Numbered from the stretch's first letter, positions 28,777-39,159 are shown. The stretch: DNA of 64,000 nucleotides from Pantoea eucrina (GCF_001691555.1 NZ_MAYN01000008.1:390617-454616); one strand, 5' to 3'. Program-made: numbers and translations. Notes: a model not told the origin generated them from the letters alone.

Positions 28777-30051
28777 GTGGCGAAGAATATTCAAGCGATT
28801 CGCGGGATGAACGACTTCCTGCCAGCCGATACCGCAATCTGGCAGCGTATCGAGGGCACCCTGAAGCAGGTGCTGGCCAGCTATGGCTACAGTGAAATCC
28901 GTCTGCCAATCGTCGAGCATACCCCACTGTTCAGCCGCGCCATTGGTGAAGTCACCGATGTGGTTGAAAAAGAGATGTACACCTTTGAAGATCGCAACGG
29001 CGAGAGCCTGACGCTGCGTCCGGAAGGCACTGCGGGCTGCGTGCGTGCCGGCATTGAACATGGCCTGCTCTATAACCAGGAGCAGCGCCTCTGGTATGTC
29101 GGACCGATGTTTCGCTATGAGCGTCCGCAGAAAGGGCGCTATCGCCAGTTTCATCAGATGGGCGTCGAAGTATTTGGCCTGCAGGGACCGGATGTTGATG
29201 CTGAGCTGATCATGATGACCGCTCGCTGGTGGAAAGCGCTGGGCATCGCCGATCACGTTGAACTGGAGCTGAACTCCATCGGCTCTCTGGCGGCGCGTGC
29301 AGACTATCGCAGTGCGCTGGTGGCGTTTCTGGAGCAGCATCAGGATGTGCTGGATGACGATTGCAAACGCCGTATGTACACCAATCCGCTGCGCGTGCTG
29401 GACAGCAAAAACCCGGAGATTCAGGCGCTGCTGAATGATGCGCCAACGCTGGGTGAGTTTCTTGATGAAGAGTCGCGTGCCCATTTCACCGGGCTCTGCG
29501 CGCTGCTGGATGATGCCGGTATTCGCTATCGCATTAACCAGCGTCTGGTTCGTGGTCTCGACTACTACAACCGCACTGTTTTTGAGTGGGTCACCAGCAG
29601 CCTCGGCTCGCAGGGTACCGTATGCGGCGGCGGGCGTTATGATGGCCTGGTCGAACAGCTGGGCGGACGTGCCACGCCAGCGGTAGGATTTGCCATGGGT
29701 CTGGAGCGGCTGGTGCTGCTGGTACAGGCGGTAAATCCGGAATTTGAACCGACGCGGGTTGTCGATGTCTATGTTATCGCTTCAGGGCAGGGCGTTCAGT
29801 CTGCGGCTATGCAGCTGGCGGAAACATTGCGTGATGCGAACCCGGCGCTGAAGCTGATGACCAACTTCGGCGGCGGCAACTTTAAGAAGCAGTTTGCCCG
29901 TGCAGACAAATGGGGCGCACGCATTGCGCTGGTGCTCGGCGAAGATGAAGTGAAAGCGGGCCAGGTGGTGATTAAAGATCTGCGCACCGGCGACCAGCAG
30001 ACGCTGGCTCAGCAGGACGCCGCTGCGACGTTGCAGACGCTGCTGCAGTAA
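28777..30051 (+). CDS. hisS: Histidine--tRNA ligase
   Basis: Class II aminoacyl-tRNA synthetase that charges tRNA-His. 424 residues, as in E. coli. The start is GTG 28777 (protein [16 protein letters not shown]). Motif 2 [19 protein letters not shown], the HisA motifs [14 protein letters not shown] and [14 protein letters not shown], and motif 3 with [11 protein letters not shown] are intact, followed by the anticodon-binding domain. yfgM follows 39 bp downstream. Confidence 0.97.
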   Translation: MAKNIQAIRGMNDFLPADTAIWQRIEGTLKQVLASYGYSEIRLPIVEHTPLFSRAIGEVTDVVEKEMYTFEDRNGESLTLRPEGTAGCVRAGIEHGLLYNQEQRLWYVGPMFRYERPQKGRYRQFHQMGVEVFGLQGPDVDAELIMMTARWWKALGIADHVELELNSIGSLAARADYRSALVAFLEQHQDVLDDDCKRRMYTNPLRVLDSKNPEIQALLNDAPTLGEFLDEESRAHFTGLCALLDDAGIRYRINQRLVRGLDYYNRTVFEWVTSSLGSQGTVCGGGRYDGLVEQLGGRATPAVGFAMGLERLVLLVQAVNPEFEPTRVVDVYVIASGQGVQSAAMQLAETLRDANPALKLMTNFGGGNFKKQFARADKWGARIALVLGEDEVKAGQVVIKDLRTGDQQTLAQQDAAATLQTLLQ

Positions 30052-30090
30052 GCAGCACGCGGCAACAGCCATTTTAAGGAGAGGGATTGC

Positions 30091-30708
30091 GTGGAAGTTT
30101 ACAGCAACGAGAATGAACAGGTTGATGCGCTGCGTCGCTTTTTTGCCGATAACGGCAAAGCGCTGGCGATTGGCGTGGTAGTAGGGATTGCGGCGCTGGG
30201 CGGCTGGCGCTACTGGAGCTCACAGCAGGACAACGCCGGTAAAGCCGTGTCAGCGCAGTATCAGCAGCTCACCAGCGCGATGCAGGCAGATAAACCCGAA
30301 AGCCTGGAGGCTGTTGCCAGCTTCGCCAGCGAAAACAGCAATACCTATGGTGCGCTGGCCGCGCTGGACCTGGCAAAACAGTACGTTGAGACCAGCCAGC
30401 TTGATAAAGCGATTGCGCTGCTGCAGAAAGGGTTGAGCGACACCAAAGATGCCAATCTGCAGGCGGTTATTAATCTGCGTCTGGCGCGTATTCAGCTGCA
30501 GCAGAAGCAGGCTGATGCCGCCCTGAGCACTCTGGATAACGTCAAGGGTGATGGCTGGAGCGCGATTGTGGCCGATATTCGCGGTGAAGCGCTGCTGAGC
30601 AAAGGCGACAAGCAGGGCGCGCGTGATGCCTGGAGTAAAGGCGCAGGTTCGCAGGCTTCTCCGGCACTGAAGCAGATGCTGCAGATGAAAATAGATAACT
30701 TAAGTTAA
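30091..30708 (+). CDS. yfgM: YfgM, ancillary SecYEG translocon subunit
   Basis: Inner-membrane protein with a periplasmic TPR-like domain; in E. coli it binds SecYEG and links to periplasmic chaperones. 205 residues, GTG start at 30091 (MEVYSNENEQVDALRRFF). TM about 25-42, then TPR-type helices (AALDLAKQYVETSQLDKAIALLQKGL...). The C-terminus RGEALLSKGDKQGARDAW is conserved. It lies 19 bp before bamB. Confidence 0.93.
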   Translation: MEVYSNENEQVDALRRFFADNGKALAIGVVVGIAALGGWRYWSSQQDNAGKAVSAQYQQLTSAMQADKPESLEAVASFASENSNTYGALAALDLAKQYVETSQLDKAIALLQKGLSDTKDANLQAVINLRLARIQLQQKQADAALSTLDNVKGDGWSAIVADIRGEALLSKGDKQGARDAWSKGAGSQASPALKQMLQMKIDNLS

Positions 30709-30727
30709 GCCAGACAAGAGAGCGCAC

Positions 30728-31909
30728 ATGGAATTACGTAAATACCTGCTGCCAGGGCTGATTTCCGTCACTCTGCTCAGCGGTTGCTCGCTATTCAGCG
30801 GCGAAGAAGATGTAGTGAAGATGGCTCCGCTGCCGAAAGTGGAAAATCAGTTCACGCCGGAGACTGTCTGGAGCACGTCAGTAGGTGACGGCATCGGCGA
30901 TTTCTACTCCAACCTGCATCCGGCCTGGCTGGACGGCACCGTTTACGCTGCCGACCGTTTTGGCGTGGTGAAGGCGCTGGATGCCAGCAACGGTAAAGAG
31001 AAGTGGAAAGTCGATCTCTCTGAGAAGACTGGTTTCTTCTCGAAAAACATCTCTGCGCTGCTCTCCGGCGGCGTCACCGCCAGCGGCGATCGGATCTATA
31101 TTGGCAGCGAGCGCGGGCAGGTATTTGCACTTAATAGCAGCGACGGCAGTCTGGCGTGGCAGACCAAAGTAGCCGGTGAAGCGCTGTCGCGCCCGGTGGT
31201 CAGCGATGGCCTGGTACTGGTTCACACCAGTAACGGTATGCTGCAGGGTCTGGATCAGAGCAGCGGTGCGGTAAAATGGACCGTAAACCTCGATATGCCG
31301 GCGCTCTCGCTGCGCGGTGAGTCTGCGCCTGCGGTCGCCTTTGGCGGCGCTATCGTTGGCGGTGATAATGGTCGCGTCAGCGCGGTGATCCTGAACCAGG
31401 GTCAGCTGATCTGGCAGCAGCGCATTTCACAGCCAAGCGGTGCGACGGAAATCGATCGTCTGAATGATGTCGACACTACGCCGGTTATCGTGAACGGTGT
31501 GGTCTATGCGCTGGCGTACAACGGCAACCTGACCGCGCTCGACCTGCGCTCAGGTCAGATCATGTGGAAGCGCGAAATCGGCGGCGTCAAAGATCTGATT
31601 GTCGATGCCGGACGCATCTACCTGGTGGATCAGGACGATCGCGTAATTGCGCTTAATGCCGATGGCGGCGTGGCGCTGTGGCGTCAGAGCGATCTGCTGC
31701 ACCGTAACCTGACGGCGCCGGTGCTGTTCAACGGTTATCTGGTGGTGGCAGACAGCGAAGGTTACGTACACTGGATCAACACGCTGGATGGCCGCTTTGT
31801 GGCGCAGCAGAAGCTGGACAGCGACGGTTTCCAGACCGAGCCGGTTGTTGCCGGTGACAGGCTGCTGATTCAGGCGAAAGGTGGCGAGGTTTACGCCATC
31901 AGCCGTTAA
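30728..31909 (+). CDS. bamB: Outer-membrane assembly lipoprotein BamB
   Basis: Lipoprotein of the BAM complex that binds BamA and helps fold outer-membrane proteins. 393 residues (E. coli 392). Signal peptide with lipobox LLSGC (Cys about 20). An eight-bladed beta-propeller of PQQ-like repeats (ALDASNGKEKWK, ALNSSDGSLAWQT, GLDQSSGAVKWT, ALDLRSGQIMWK, ALNADGGVALWR). It ends the hisS-yfgM-bamB unit with a terminator. Confidence 0.96.
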   Translation: MELRKYLLPGLISVTLLSGCSLFSGEEDVVKMAPLPKVENQFTPETVWSTSVGDGIGDFYSNLHPAWLDGTVYAADRFGVVKALDASNGKEKWKVDLSEKTGFFSKNISALLSGGVTASGDRIYIGSERGQVFALNSSDGSLAWQTKVAGEALSRPVVSDGLVLVHTSNGMLQGLDQSSGAVKWTVNLDMPALSLRGESAPAVAFGGAIVGGDNGRVSAVILNQGQLIWQQRISQPSGATEIDRLNDVDTTPVIVNGVVYALAYNGNLTALDLRSGQIMWKREIGGVKDLIVDAGRIYLVDQDDRVIALNADGGVALWRQSDLLHRNLTAPVLFNGYLVVADSEGYVHWINTLDGRFVAQQKLDSDGFQTEPVVAGDRLLIQAKGGEVYAISR

Positions 31910-31947
31910 GGTCAAAGCGTGCGGGAACGGACTTCCGTCATCAATTG

Positions 31948-31982
31948 CGGCTCCTGATTCGTCAGGAGCCGTTCTGTTTTTT
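31948..31982 (+). terminator. Terminator after bamB
   Basis: CGGCTCCTGA and TCAGGAGCCG form a perfect 10-bp stem with a TTCG loop, followed by a T-rich tail. Confidence 0.9.
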
Positions 31983-32083
31983 ATCAGGCGTGATATTCTA
32001 GGCGCCTTAAGCCTGAAGCGGGCGACAAATGTCGTTATACTCACGCCATTCGGGCGATTCATTTTTAAACTGAGGCAAGTGTT

Positions 32084-33568
32084 ATGGTACCTGTGGTCGC
32101 GCTGGTTGGGCGTCCCAATGTGGGGAAATCCACGCTGTTTAACCGCTTAACGCGCACCCGTGATGCGTTAGTGGCCGATTTCCCTGGACTGACTCGCGAT
32201 CGCAAATATGGTCGCGCCGAAGTGGAAGGGCGCGAATTTATTGTTATCGATACCGGCGGTATTGATGGCACCGAAGAGGGCGTGGAAAACCGCATGGCGG
32301 AACAGTCGCTGCTGGCGATTGAAGAAGCGGATGTGGTGCTGTTTATGGTGGATGCCCGCGCGGGCGTGATGCCGGCAGATCAGCAGATCGCCAATCATCT
32401 GCGCTCCCGTGAAAAAGCAACGTTCCTCGTGGCAAACAAAACGGATGGCCTGGATGCCGATGCCGCCGTGCTGGACTTTTACGCGCTAGGTCTGGGTGAT
32501 ATTCATCCGATTGCCGCGTCGCACGGTCGCGGCGTTACCTCGCTGCTGGAAACCGCGCTGCTGCCGTGGATGGACGTGGCAGACCCGCAGGAAGTCACCG
32601 AAGAGGATGAAAACGAAGCCTACTGGGCCGCGTTAGCCGCAGAAGAGAATGGCGAAGAGGCTGAAGAGGAAGAGGCGTTTGATCCGACCGGCCTGCCGAT
32701 TAAGCTGGCTATCGTGGGCCGTCCTAACGTAGGTAAGTCAACGCTCACTAACCGTATTCTTGGTGAAGATCGCGTGGTGGTCTATGACATGCCAGGCACG
32801 ACGCGTGACAGCATCTATATCCCGATGGAGCGTGACGAGCGGGAGTATATCCTGATCGACACCGCCGGGGTGCGCAAGCGTGGCAAGATCACCGATACCG
32901 TTGAGAAGTTTTCGGTGATTAAAACCCTGCAGGCGATTGAAGATGCTAACGTCGTGATGCTGGTGATTGACGCGCGTGCCGGTATTTCCGACCAGGATCT
33001 CTCGCTGCTGGGCTTTATTCTCAACAGCGGACGCTCGCTGGTGATCGTTGTAAACAAATGGGATGGTCTGTCGCAGGAAGTGAAAGATGAAGTGAAAGAG
33101 ACGCTGGATTATCGTCTCGGCTTTATCGATTTTGCCCGCGTACACTTTATCTCGGCGCTGCACGGCAGCGGCGTAGGTAACCTGTTTGAATCCGTAACGG
33201 AAGCGTACGACTGCTCAACCAAACGCGTCAACACCTCTATGCTGACGCGCATTATGAACATGGCAGCAGAAGATCATCAGCCGCCGCTGGTACGGGGCCG
33301 TCGCGTTAAGCTGAAATACGCTCACGCCGGTGGTTATAACCCGCCTATCGTGGTCATTCACGGTAATCAGGTAAAAGATCTGCCTGATTCCTACAAGCGC
33401 TATCTGATGAACTACTTCCGCCGCTCGCTGAACGTGATGGGTACGCCAATCCGTATTCAGTTCAAAGAGGGTGATAACCCGTATGCCGGCAAACGTAATT
33501 TGCTGACGCCGACGCAGCAGCGCAAGCGCAAGCGTCTGCTGGCGCACCTGAAGAAGAATAAGCGTTAA
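32084..33568 (+). CDS. der: Ribosome biogenesis GTPase Der (EngA)
   Basis: Essential tandem GTPase needed for 50S subunit maturation. 494 residues (E. coli 490). Two G domains, each with GRPNVGKST (about 9-17 and 211-219), DxxG (DTGG, DTAG) and NKxD (NKTD, NKWD). An acidic linker ([27 protein letters not shown]) separates them, and a C-terminal KH-like domain ends [14 protein letters not shown]. Its own terminator follows. Confidence 0.97.
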   Translation: MVPVVALVGRPNVGKSTLFNRLTRTRDALVADFPGLTRDRKYGRAEVEGREFIVIDTGGIDGTEEGVENRMAEQSLLAIEEADVVLFMVDARAGVMPADQQIANHLRSREKATFLVANKTDGLDADAAVLDFYALGLGDIHPIAASHGRGVTSLLETALLPWMDVADPQEVTEEDENEAYWAALAAEENGEEAEEEEAFDPTGLPIKLAIVGRPNVGKSTLTNRILGEDRVVVYDMPGTTRDSIYIPMERDEREYILIDTAGVRKRGKITDTVEKFSVIKTLQAIEDANVVMLVIDARAGISDQDLSLLGFILNSGRSLVIVVNKWDGLSQEVKDEVKETLDYRLGFIDFARVHFISALHGSGVGNLFESVTEAYDCSTKRVNTSMLTRIMNMAAEDHQPPLVRGRRVKLKYAHAGGYNPPIVVIHGNQVKDLPDSYKRYLMNYFRRSLNVMGTPIRIQFKEGDNPYAGKRNLLTPTQQRKRKRLLAHLKKNKR

Positions 33569-33570
33569 CT

Positions 33571-33600
33571 AAAAAAGAGCCCGCCGGGCTCTTTTTTTTT
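33571..33600 (+). terminator. Terminator after der
   Basis: An A run, GAGCCC, GCC loop, GGGCTC and a nine-T run directly after the der stop. Confidence 0.92.
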
Positions 33601-33687
33601 GCCTGTGATTTAACAGCCGCTTAGCACCGCAGATGTAGCAAAAATGCTATTGGCCGGTAAACCCTGCGTTATGATCGTTCACTTTTA

Positions 33688-33707
33688 ATTGTACCATCTG
33701 GTACAAT
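33688..33707 (+). promoter_or_regulatory. Perfect palindromic operator upstream of the PQQ dehydrogenase
   Basis: ATTGTACCA and TGGTACAAT separated by TC, a perfect 20-bp dyad typical in size of TetR-family operators. It lies 157 bp before the GTG start of the dehydrogenase gene. No regulator gene is adjacent, so the binding protein is unknown. The remaining gap (33601-33863) holds no other gene. Confidence 0.55.
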
Positions 33708-33863
33708 CCTGCCGCCTTATGGTGAGCTCGCCCTGATATACCGCGTTCTCATGCATGAGTGCGTGGTAGCGGGCTGCTTCGCAGTCCGTCATTAAATAAA
33801 GTGCTGCAGTGTCCCGCGACAGAGCCGGACAGGCGGCATGCAGTATTTTTCAGGAGAGTTTGT

Positions 33864-36308
33864 GTGAAGGCAGAACATTCCACTCGCCCCGGCAGGGGAC
33901 TCAGTGCCTGGTCCGTGCTGTTCGGGTTGGTGCTGCTGGCGATCGGCCTGTTTTTCGCTATTGGCGGCGGTAAACTGGCGGCGCTGGATGGCAGTAAATA
34001 CTTTCTGATTGCCGGTATCGTTATGATCGCGTCGGCGATCCAGTTTATCCGGCGCAAAGCGTCAGCGGTAACGCTGCTGGCGCTGGCGTTTATCGGTACC
34101 CTGATCTGGGCGGTGATGGATGCCGGCTGGCACTTCTGGCCGCTGGTTTCCCGGCTGATGGTGCCGGCAGGCCTGATGCTGTTTGCATTTCTGACGTGGC
34201 CTGCGCTGCGTAAAAGCGAAGGCAAAGCGCCGCTGGCAACGCTCTCTTATGCGCTGTCAGCGCTGATTGCGGCTGGCATGGTCGCCACCGTGGTGCAGAT
34301 GTTTCAGCCGCATCCGACCGTGGCCTTTACCGGTTCACAGCTGCCGCTGATCCCGGCAGATAAAAGCAAACCGCAGCAGGACTGGAGCAGCTACGGCCGC
34401 ACGCCGGAGGGCGATCGCTTTGCGGCGATTGACCAGATCACGCGTGACAACGTTAAGGAACTGCAGGTTGCCTGGACCTTCCATACCGGTGACACGCCGC
34501 TCAGTCCGACCGGCAATGGCGCTGAAGATCAGCAGACGCCGCTGCAGGTAGGCAACACGCTCTATCTCTGCACGCCGCATAACAATGTGATTGCAGTGGA
34601 AGCGGACAGCGGTAAGCAGATCTGGAAGCGTGAAATCAATGCGCAGGCGGAAGTGTGGAACCGCTGCCGCGGCCTGGCCTATTTTGACGCCACCAGACCG
34701 GTTACGCAGCCCACGCAGCCAGGCTCCACGCCGGTGCCGCCACCGGTACTGGCCGCAGGCGACAGCTGCCAGCGCCGTATCCTGATGAACACCATCGATG
34801 CGCGTCTTATCGCAATTAACGCCGACAACGGCGAGTTCTGCGCCAGCTTTGGCAACAACGGTGTGGTTGATCTGAAGCAGGGACTGGGCAAGGCGCCCGA
34901 TCCGCTCTATCAGCTGACCTCCGCTCCGCAGGTTGCCGGTACTACCGTGGTAGTCGGCGGTCGCGTGGCGGATAACGTGCAGACCGATATGCCAGGCGGC
35001 GTACTGCGCGGCTTTGATGTGATCAGCGGTAAAATGCGCTGGGCGTTTGATCCGGGCAATGACGATCCGAATGCGGTACTGATGCCAGGCCAGGATTATA
35101 CCCGCAGCACGCCAAACTCCTGGGCGCCGCTCTCCTACGATCCGGCAATGAACACCGTATTCCTGCCGATGGGCAGCTCGTCAGTGGATCTGTGGGGCGC
35201 GAATCGCACAAAGCTCGATCACACCTACGGTGCATCTATCCTCGCGCTGGATGCCACCACCGGCAAACAGAAGTGGGTCTATCAGACAGTTCACAACGAC
35301 CTGTGGGACTTCGACCTGCCGATGCAGCCAAGCCTGGTCGACTTCCCGATGAAAGATGGCACCACCAAACCGGCGGTGGTCATCGGGGCAAAAACCGGCA
35401 TGATCTGGGTGCTGGACCGCCTGACCGGCAAGCCGCTGACCAAAGTGGAAGAGCGGCCGATGCCGCAGGGCCACATCCCGAACGAGCAGTACACCAAAAC
35501 CCAGCCGCACTCGGTTGAGATGCCCAATATCGGCAATCAGACGCTGACGGAATCCGATATGTGGGGCGCGACGCCGTTTGACCAGCTGGCGTGCCGTATC
35601 GCATTTAAAGGCATGCGCTATGACGGTCTGTTCACCGTACCGGACACGGACAAGTCGCTCAGCTTCCCGGGGTCTCTGGGTGGTCTGAACTGGGGCAGCA
35701 TCTCATTTGATCCGAACAACCAGTATATGTTCGTCAATGATATGCGTCTCGGCCTGTGGGTGCAGATGATCCCGCAGGACACCAGCAAAGTGGCCCGCGG
35801 CAGCAACGGCGGTGAGTCGGTGAACACCGGTATGGGTGCCGTACCGCTTAAGGGCACGCCATATGCGGTGAACAAAAACCGCTTTATGTCGCCGCTCGGC
35901 ATTCCGTGCCAGGCCCCGCCGTTTGGTACGCTGTCAGCCATCGACATGAAAACGCGCCAGATCGTCTGGCAGGTGCCGGTGGGTACCGTGCAGGATACCG
36001 GCCCGTTTGGTATCAAAATGCACGCGCAGATGCCGGTAGGGATGCCAACGCTGGGCGGTACGCTGGCGACGCAGGGCGGACTGGTGTTTATCGCCGGTAC
36101 CCAGGACTACTACCTGCGCGCCTTTGACAGCTCAACCGGTAAAGAGGTGTGGAAAGCGCGCCTGCCGGTCGGCAGCCAGGGTGGCCCAATCAGCTATGTC
36201 TCGCCCAAAAATGGCAAGCAGTACATCCTGATCTCTGCCGGTGGCGCACGCCAGTCGCCGGATCGCGGGGATTATGTGATTGCCTACGCGCTGCCAGACA
36301 GCAAGTAA
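33864..36308 (+). CDS. Membrane-bound PQQ-dependent dehydrogenase, glucose/quinate/shikimate family
   Basis: Quinoprotein that oxidises sugars or cyclic polyols on the periplasmic face and feeds electrons to ubiquinone. 814 residues from GTG 33864 (AGGAGA six bases upstream); an in-frame ATG at 33759 has no support. About five TM helices in residues 15-146, then an eight-bladed PQQ propeller from about 175 with W-motif repeats (DSGKQIWKREI, ISGKMRWAFDPG, TTGKQKWVYQT, STGKEVWKARL). The segment TVHNDLWDFDLPMQP matches the family signature. It resembles E. coli Gcd only moderately, so glucose, quinate or shikimate are all possible. It is not at this locus in E. coli; with the protealysin pair it forms an accessory insertion between der and xseA. 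Confidence 0.85.
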   Translation: MKAEHSTRPGRGLSAWSVLFGLVLLAIGLFFAIGGGKLAALDGSKYFLIAGIVMIASAIQFIRRKASAVTLLALAFIGTLIWAVMDAGWHFWPLVSRLMVPAGLMLFAFLTWPALRKSEGKAPLATLSYALSALIAAGMVATVVQMFQPHPTVAFTGSQLPLIPADKSKPQQDWSSYGRTPEGDRFAAIDQITRDNVKELQVAWTFHTGDTPLSPTGNGAEDQQTPLQVGNTLYLCTPHNNVIAVEADSGKQIWKREINAQAEVWNRCRGLAYFDATRPVTQPTQPGSTPVPPPVLAAGDSCQRRILMNTIDARLIAINADNGEFCASFGNNGVVDLKQGLGKAPDPLYQLTSAPQVAGTTVVVGGRVADNVQTDMPGGVLRGFDVISGKMRWAFDPGNDDPNAVLMPGQDYTRSTPNSWAPLSYDPAMNTVFLPMGSSSVDLWGANRTKLDHTYGASILALDATTGKQKWVYQTVHNDLWDFDLPMQPSLVDFPMKDGTTKPAVVIGAKTGMIWVLDRLTGKPLTKVEERPMPQGHIPNEQYTKTQPHSVEMPNIGNQTLTESDMWGATPFDQLACRIAFKGMRYDGLFTVPDTDKSLSFPGSLGGLNWGSISFDPNNQYMFVNDMRLGLWVQMIPQDTSKVARGSNGGESVNTGMGAVPLKGTPYAVNKNRFMSPLGIPCQAPPFGTLSAIDMKTRQIVWQVPVGTVQDTGPFGIKMHAQMPVGMPTLGGTLATQGGLVFIAGTQDYYLRAFDSSTGKEVWKARLPVGSQGGPISYVSPKNGKQYILISAGGARQSPDRGDYVIAYALPDSK

Positions 36309-36317
36309 GAGCAGCAG

Positions 36318-36346
36318 GGCCGGCAGACAATGCCGGCCTTTTTTTT
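36318..36346. terminator. Terminator after the PQQ dehydrogenase
   Basis: GGCCGGCA and TGCCGGCC form an 8-bp stem with a GACAA loop and an eight-T run. It ends 3 bases before the emfourin stop on the other strand. Confidence 0.9.
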
Positions 36347-36348
36347 GC

Positions 36349-36675
36349 CTACTCCCCGTTCTGCCACAGCGCCTGCAGCGCTGGCGGCGCATCCTTCTCC
36401 GCCACATAAATCACAATGGCACCTGCTTCATGGTGAGTGGCGTAGGTGATCTGAATACGAAAATAGTGCTGATCGCCACTGCCTGTGGTGCTGGCTTGCT
36501 CCGCCTGCTCTCCGAAGGGCAGCGCCTGCTCCAGCACCTGACAGACCCGCTGTTTCTGCGGCTCCGGCAGCTGGGCCAGCGCAAAACGCCGCTCTTTACG
36601 CAATTTGGGGATAAAGGCGAAACCGCCCTCCCGCGCCAGCTCTATGATGGCGTCATCCGTCAGTTCTACGTTCAC
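36349..36675 (-). CDS. Emfourin-like protealysin inhibitor
   Basis: A small cytoplasmic protein encoded directly after a protealysin gene, matching emfourin, the M4-protease inhibitor of the Serratia protealysin operon, in size and position. 108 residues, GTG start at 36675 overlapping the protease stop by 4 bp (GTGA), so the two are made in step. It begins MNVELTDDAIIELAREGGFAFIPKL, has a helical middle and a beta-rich C-terminus (QHYFRIQITYATHHEAGAIVIYVAE). The inhibitor role is inferred from the family and operon. Confidence 0.75.
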   Translation of the reverse strand: MNVELTDDAIIELAREGGFAFIPKLRKERRFALAQLPEPQKQRVCQVLEQALPFGEQAEQASTTGSGDQHYFRIQITYATHHEAGAIVIYVAEKDAPPALQALWQNGE

Positions 36676-37685
36676 TTCACACCCACCTCTTGCCAGGCGG
36701 CCCTGATCTGCTCCGCGACCTGCCGATCAAAGCGTTTCGCCGCATGCTCAACGGTAAAGCGGGCAAAGGTGCTGAAATCAGCATCCTGCGGCAGGGTTTT
36801 GTCACACAGCGTGTCATACCATGCCTGGCCGGCGCGTTCCCACGCAAAGCCGCCCAGCGCGGTGGCCGCGAGATAAAACGCGCGGTTGGGAATGCCGGAG
36901 TTAAGATGCACGCCGCCGTTGTCATCACGCGTTTCGATATAGTGCGCCATATCCGCAGGCTGCGGATCTTTGCCCAGCAGCGGGTCATCATAGGCGGTGC
37001 CGGGTGCGGACATTGAGCGCAGACCGCTGCCGTTAATGCCTTTAGCCAGCAATCCTTCGCCGATGATCCAGTCCGCTTCCTCCGCGCGCTGCTGCCGCTG
37101 ATACTGTTTTACCAGTGAGCCAAAGACATCAGACATCGACTCATTCAGCGCGCCCGCCTGCTGAAAGTAGATCAGTCCCGCTTCGCTTTCCGTGACGCCG
37201 TGCGTCAGTTCATGGGCGACCACGTCAATCGCGATGGTGAAGCGATTAAAAATCTCGCCGTCACCGTCGCCAAAGACCATCTGCTGGCCGTTCCAGAAAG
37301 CGTTCTGATAATTCTGGCCGTAGTGCACAGTACCGTCCAGCTTCAGCCCTTTGTTGTCGAGCGAATTACGCTGATAGACGTTCCAGAAAAAATCATAAGT
37401 GACACCCAGATAGTCCCAGGCTTCATCAGCGGCCACGTCGCCATTGCCGGGCTGACCTTCCTGACGAATCAGCGTGCCGGGCAGCGTCTGGCTATGCCCG
37501 GCATCAAAAATGGCGCGCAGTACCTCGCCTGGCCGGGCAATATCCGCCGGGGCGACAACGCGGTGCGGCTCCGCCATCAGCTGCTGAACGTGGGTAAGCG
37601 TACGGCGTGCCGACGCCTGTTGCGGCCCTGCACAGTTATCGATGATATTACGCAGAATATAGGGGGGGATTACGCTGTATGACAT
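36672..37685 (-). CDS. Protealysin-type M4 (thermolysin family) metalloprotease
   Basis: Zinc endopeptidase precursor without a signal peptide, as in Serratia protealysin. 337 residues, ATG at 37685 with GGGAG upstream. The short N-terminal propeptide (about 1-50) carries the IPPYILRNI motif of this group. The catalytic domain has the zinc motif HELTH (His158, Glu159, His162) and the third ligand Glu181 in GALNESMSDVFG; the transition-state His lies in GGVHLNSGIPNRAFY. Protealysins are linked to cleavage of intracellular or host proteins such as actin in Serratia; the target here is unknown. Operon with the emfourin-like inhibitor. Confidence 0.9.
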   Translation of the reverse strand: MSYSVIPPYILRNIIDNCAGPQQASARRTLTHVQQLMAEPHRVVAPADIARPGEVLRAIFDAGHSQTLPGTLIRQEGQPGNGDVAADEAWDYLGVTYDFFWNVYQRNSLDNKGLKLDGTVHYGQNYQNAFWNGQQMVFGDGDGEIFNRFTIAIDVVAHELTHGVTESEAGLIYFQQAGALNESMSDVFGSLVKQYQRQQRAEEADWIIGEGLLAKGINGSGLRSMSAPGTAYDDPLLGKDPQPADMAHYIETRDDNGGVHLNSGIPNRAFYLAATALGGFAWERAGQAWYDTLCDKTLPQDADFSTFARFTVEHAAKRFDRQVAEQIRAAWQEVGVK

Positions 37686-37782
37686 GCCGGACTCCCTGAG
37701 TGATGGGTATGCAAAGAGTATAGACCGGGGTCAGGCAGAGCAGGGGGGCGTGAAAGCAGGGAGAGCATCTCTCCCTGCTGGC

Positions 37783-39159
37783 TTAGTCAGATCGGCGGGA
37801 TGTGCGGCGGCGCTTCAGCGGCGTGAGGGCAGTGACTTCGCTCTCTACCCAGCCATCCTGCAGCCGGGTGCGCAGCCTGTCGCCCGGCTGCAGCGGGGCG
37901 ATCTGTTTTACGACTTCGCCCTGCGTATCGGTAGTAACGCTGAAGCCGCGCGCCAGCGTCGCCAGCGGGCTGACGCCCTCCAGCTGTGCCATCAGCGTGC
38001 CAAAGCGCTGGCGATCCTGCCCCAGCTGCTGCGTCATGCTCTGCTGCAGCCGGTAGTGCCAGTGCGTGAGCTGCTGCTGCGCGCGCAGGATGCGTCCCTG
38101 CGGCTGCTGCGCACTGAGCCGCTGCAGCAGCCGATCCTGCTGCCGCTGCGCGCTGCGCAGTTGCCGATCGGCGGCGGCGCCTAAGCGACGCTGCAGCTGA
38201 AACAGGGCGGTCTGCTGGCGAGCCAGGCGCAGCTGCGGATGCTGCTGCTGCAGGCGATGCTGAAGCTGGGTGAGATAACGCTGCTGCCCGGCAAGGTAGT
38301 AGTCCATCGCCATCTCCATGCGCTGCTGCTGTGACTGCAGCTGGCGCAGCAGTTCGACCTGATTGCGGCTGACGATCTCAGCGGCGGCAGAGGGCGTGGG
38401 CGCGCGTAAATCCGCGACAAAATCGGCAATGGTGACATCCGTTTCATGTCCCACGGCGCTGACCACCGGCAGGCGGCTGGCAAAAATCGCACGCGCCACG
38501 CGTTCATCGTTAAAGCACCAGAGATCTTCCAGCGAGCCGCCGCCGCGGCCGACAATCAGCACGTCACATTCGGCGCGCTGGTTGGCCAGTTCGATGGCAC
38601 GCACGATGGCAGCTGGCGCATCGGCACCCTGCACCACGGTGGGGTAGATAACCACCGGTAATGAGGGATCGCGGCGGTGCAGCACGCGCAGCACATCATG
38701 CAGCGCGGCGCCGGTTGCGGAGGTGATCACCCCGACCTGACGGGCCGGATCGGGCAGCGGCTGCTTGAACTGCTGATCGAATAACCCTTCTGCGCTGAGC
38801 TGCGCTTTCAGCTGCTCAAACTGCTGCTGCAGCAGGCCTTCACCCGCCGGATGCATGCTTTCAACGATTAACTGATAGTCGCCGCGCGGCTCATACAGCG
38901 TGACGCTGGCCCGTACCAGCACCTGCTGCCCGTGCTGCGGACGGAACGTCACGCGCCGGTTGCTGTTGCGAAACATCGCACAGCGCACCTGGGCGCCATC
39001 ATCTTTCAGCGTGAAGTACCAGTGGCCGGACGCGGGCTGCGTGAAATTGGAGATCTCAGCGCTGAGCCACACCAGGCCCATCTCATTTTCCAGCAGCGTG
39101 CGCACCGTGGTGTTGAGGCGGCTGACGGTAAAAATATTGGCGGTTGCAGGTAGCGACAT
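37783..39159 (-). CDS. xseA: Exodeoxyribonuclease VII large subunit
   Basis: Catalytic subunit of exonuclease VII, which degrades single-stranded DNA from both ends. 458 residues (E. coli 456). N-terminal OB fold about 10-110 ([33 protein letters not shown]), catalytic domain about 120-310 ([67 protein letters not shown]), and a long Gln/Arg/Leu-rich coiled coil about 270-400. It is divergent from guaB with a 169-bp gap. Confidence 0.95.
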   Translation of the reverse strand: MSLPATANIFTVSRLNTTVRTLLENEMGLVWLSAEISNFTQPASGHWYFTLKDDGAQVRCAMFRNSNRRVTFRPQHGQQVLVRASVTLYEPRGDYQLIVESMHPAGEGLLQQQFEQLKAQLSAEGLFDQQFKQPLPDPARQVGVITSATGAALHDVLRVLHRRDPSLPVVIYPTVVQGADAPAAIVRAIELANQRAECDVLIVGRGGGSLEDLWCFNDERVARAIFASRLPVVSAVGHETDVTIADFVADLRAPTPSAAAEIVSRNQVELLRQLQSQQQRMEMAMDYYLAGQQRYLTQLQHRLQQQHPQLRLARQQTALFQLQRRLGAAADRQLRSAQRQQDRLLQRLSAQQPQGRILRAQQQLTHWHYRLQQSMTQQLGQDRQRFGTLMAQLEGVSPLATLARGFSVTTDTQGEVVKQIAPLQPGDRLRTRLQDGWVESEVTALTPLKRRRTSRRSD

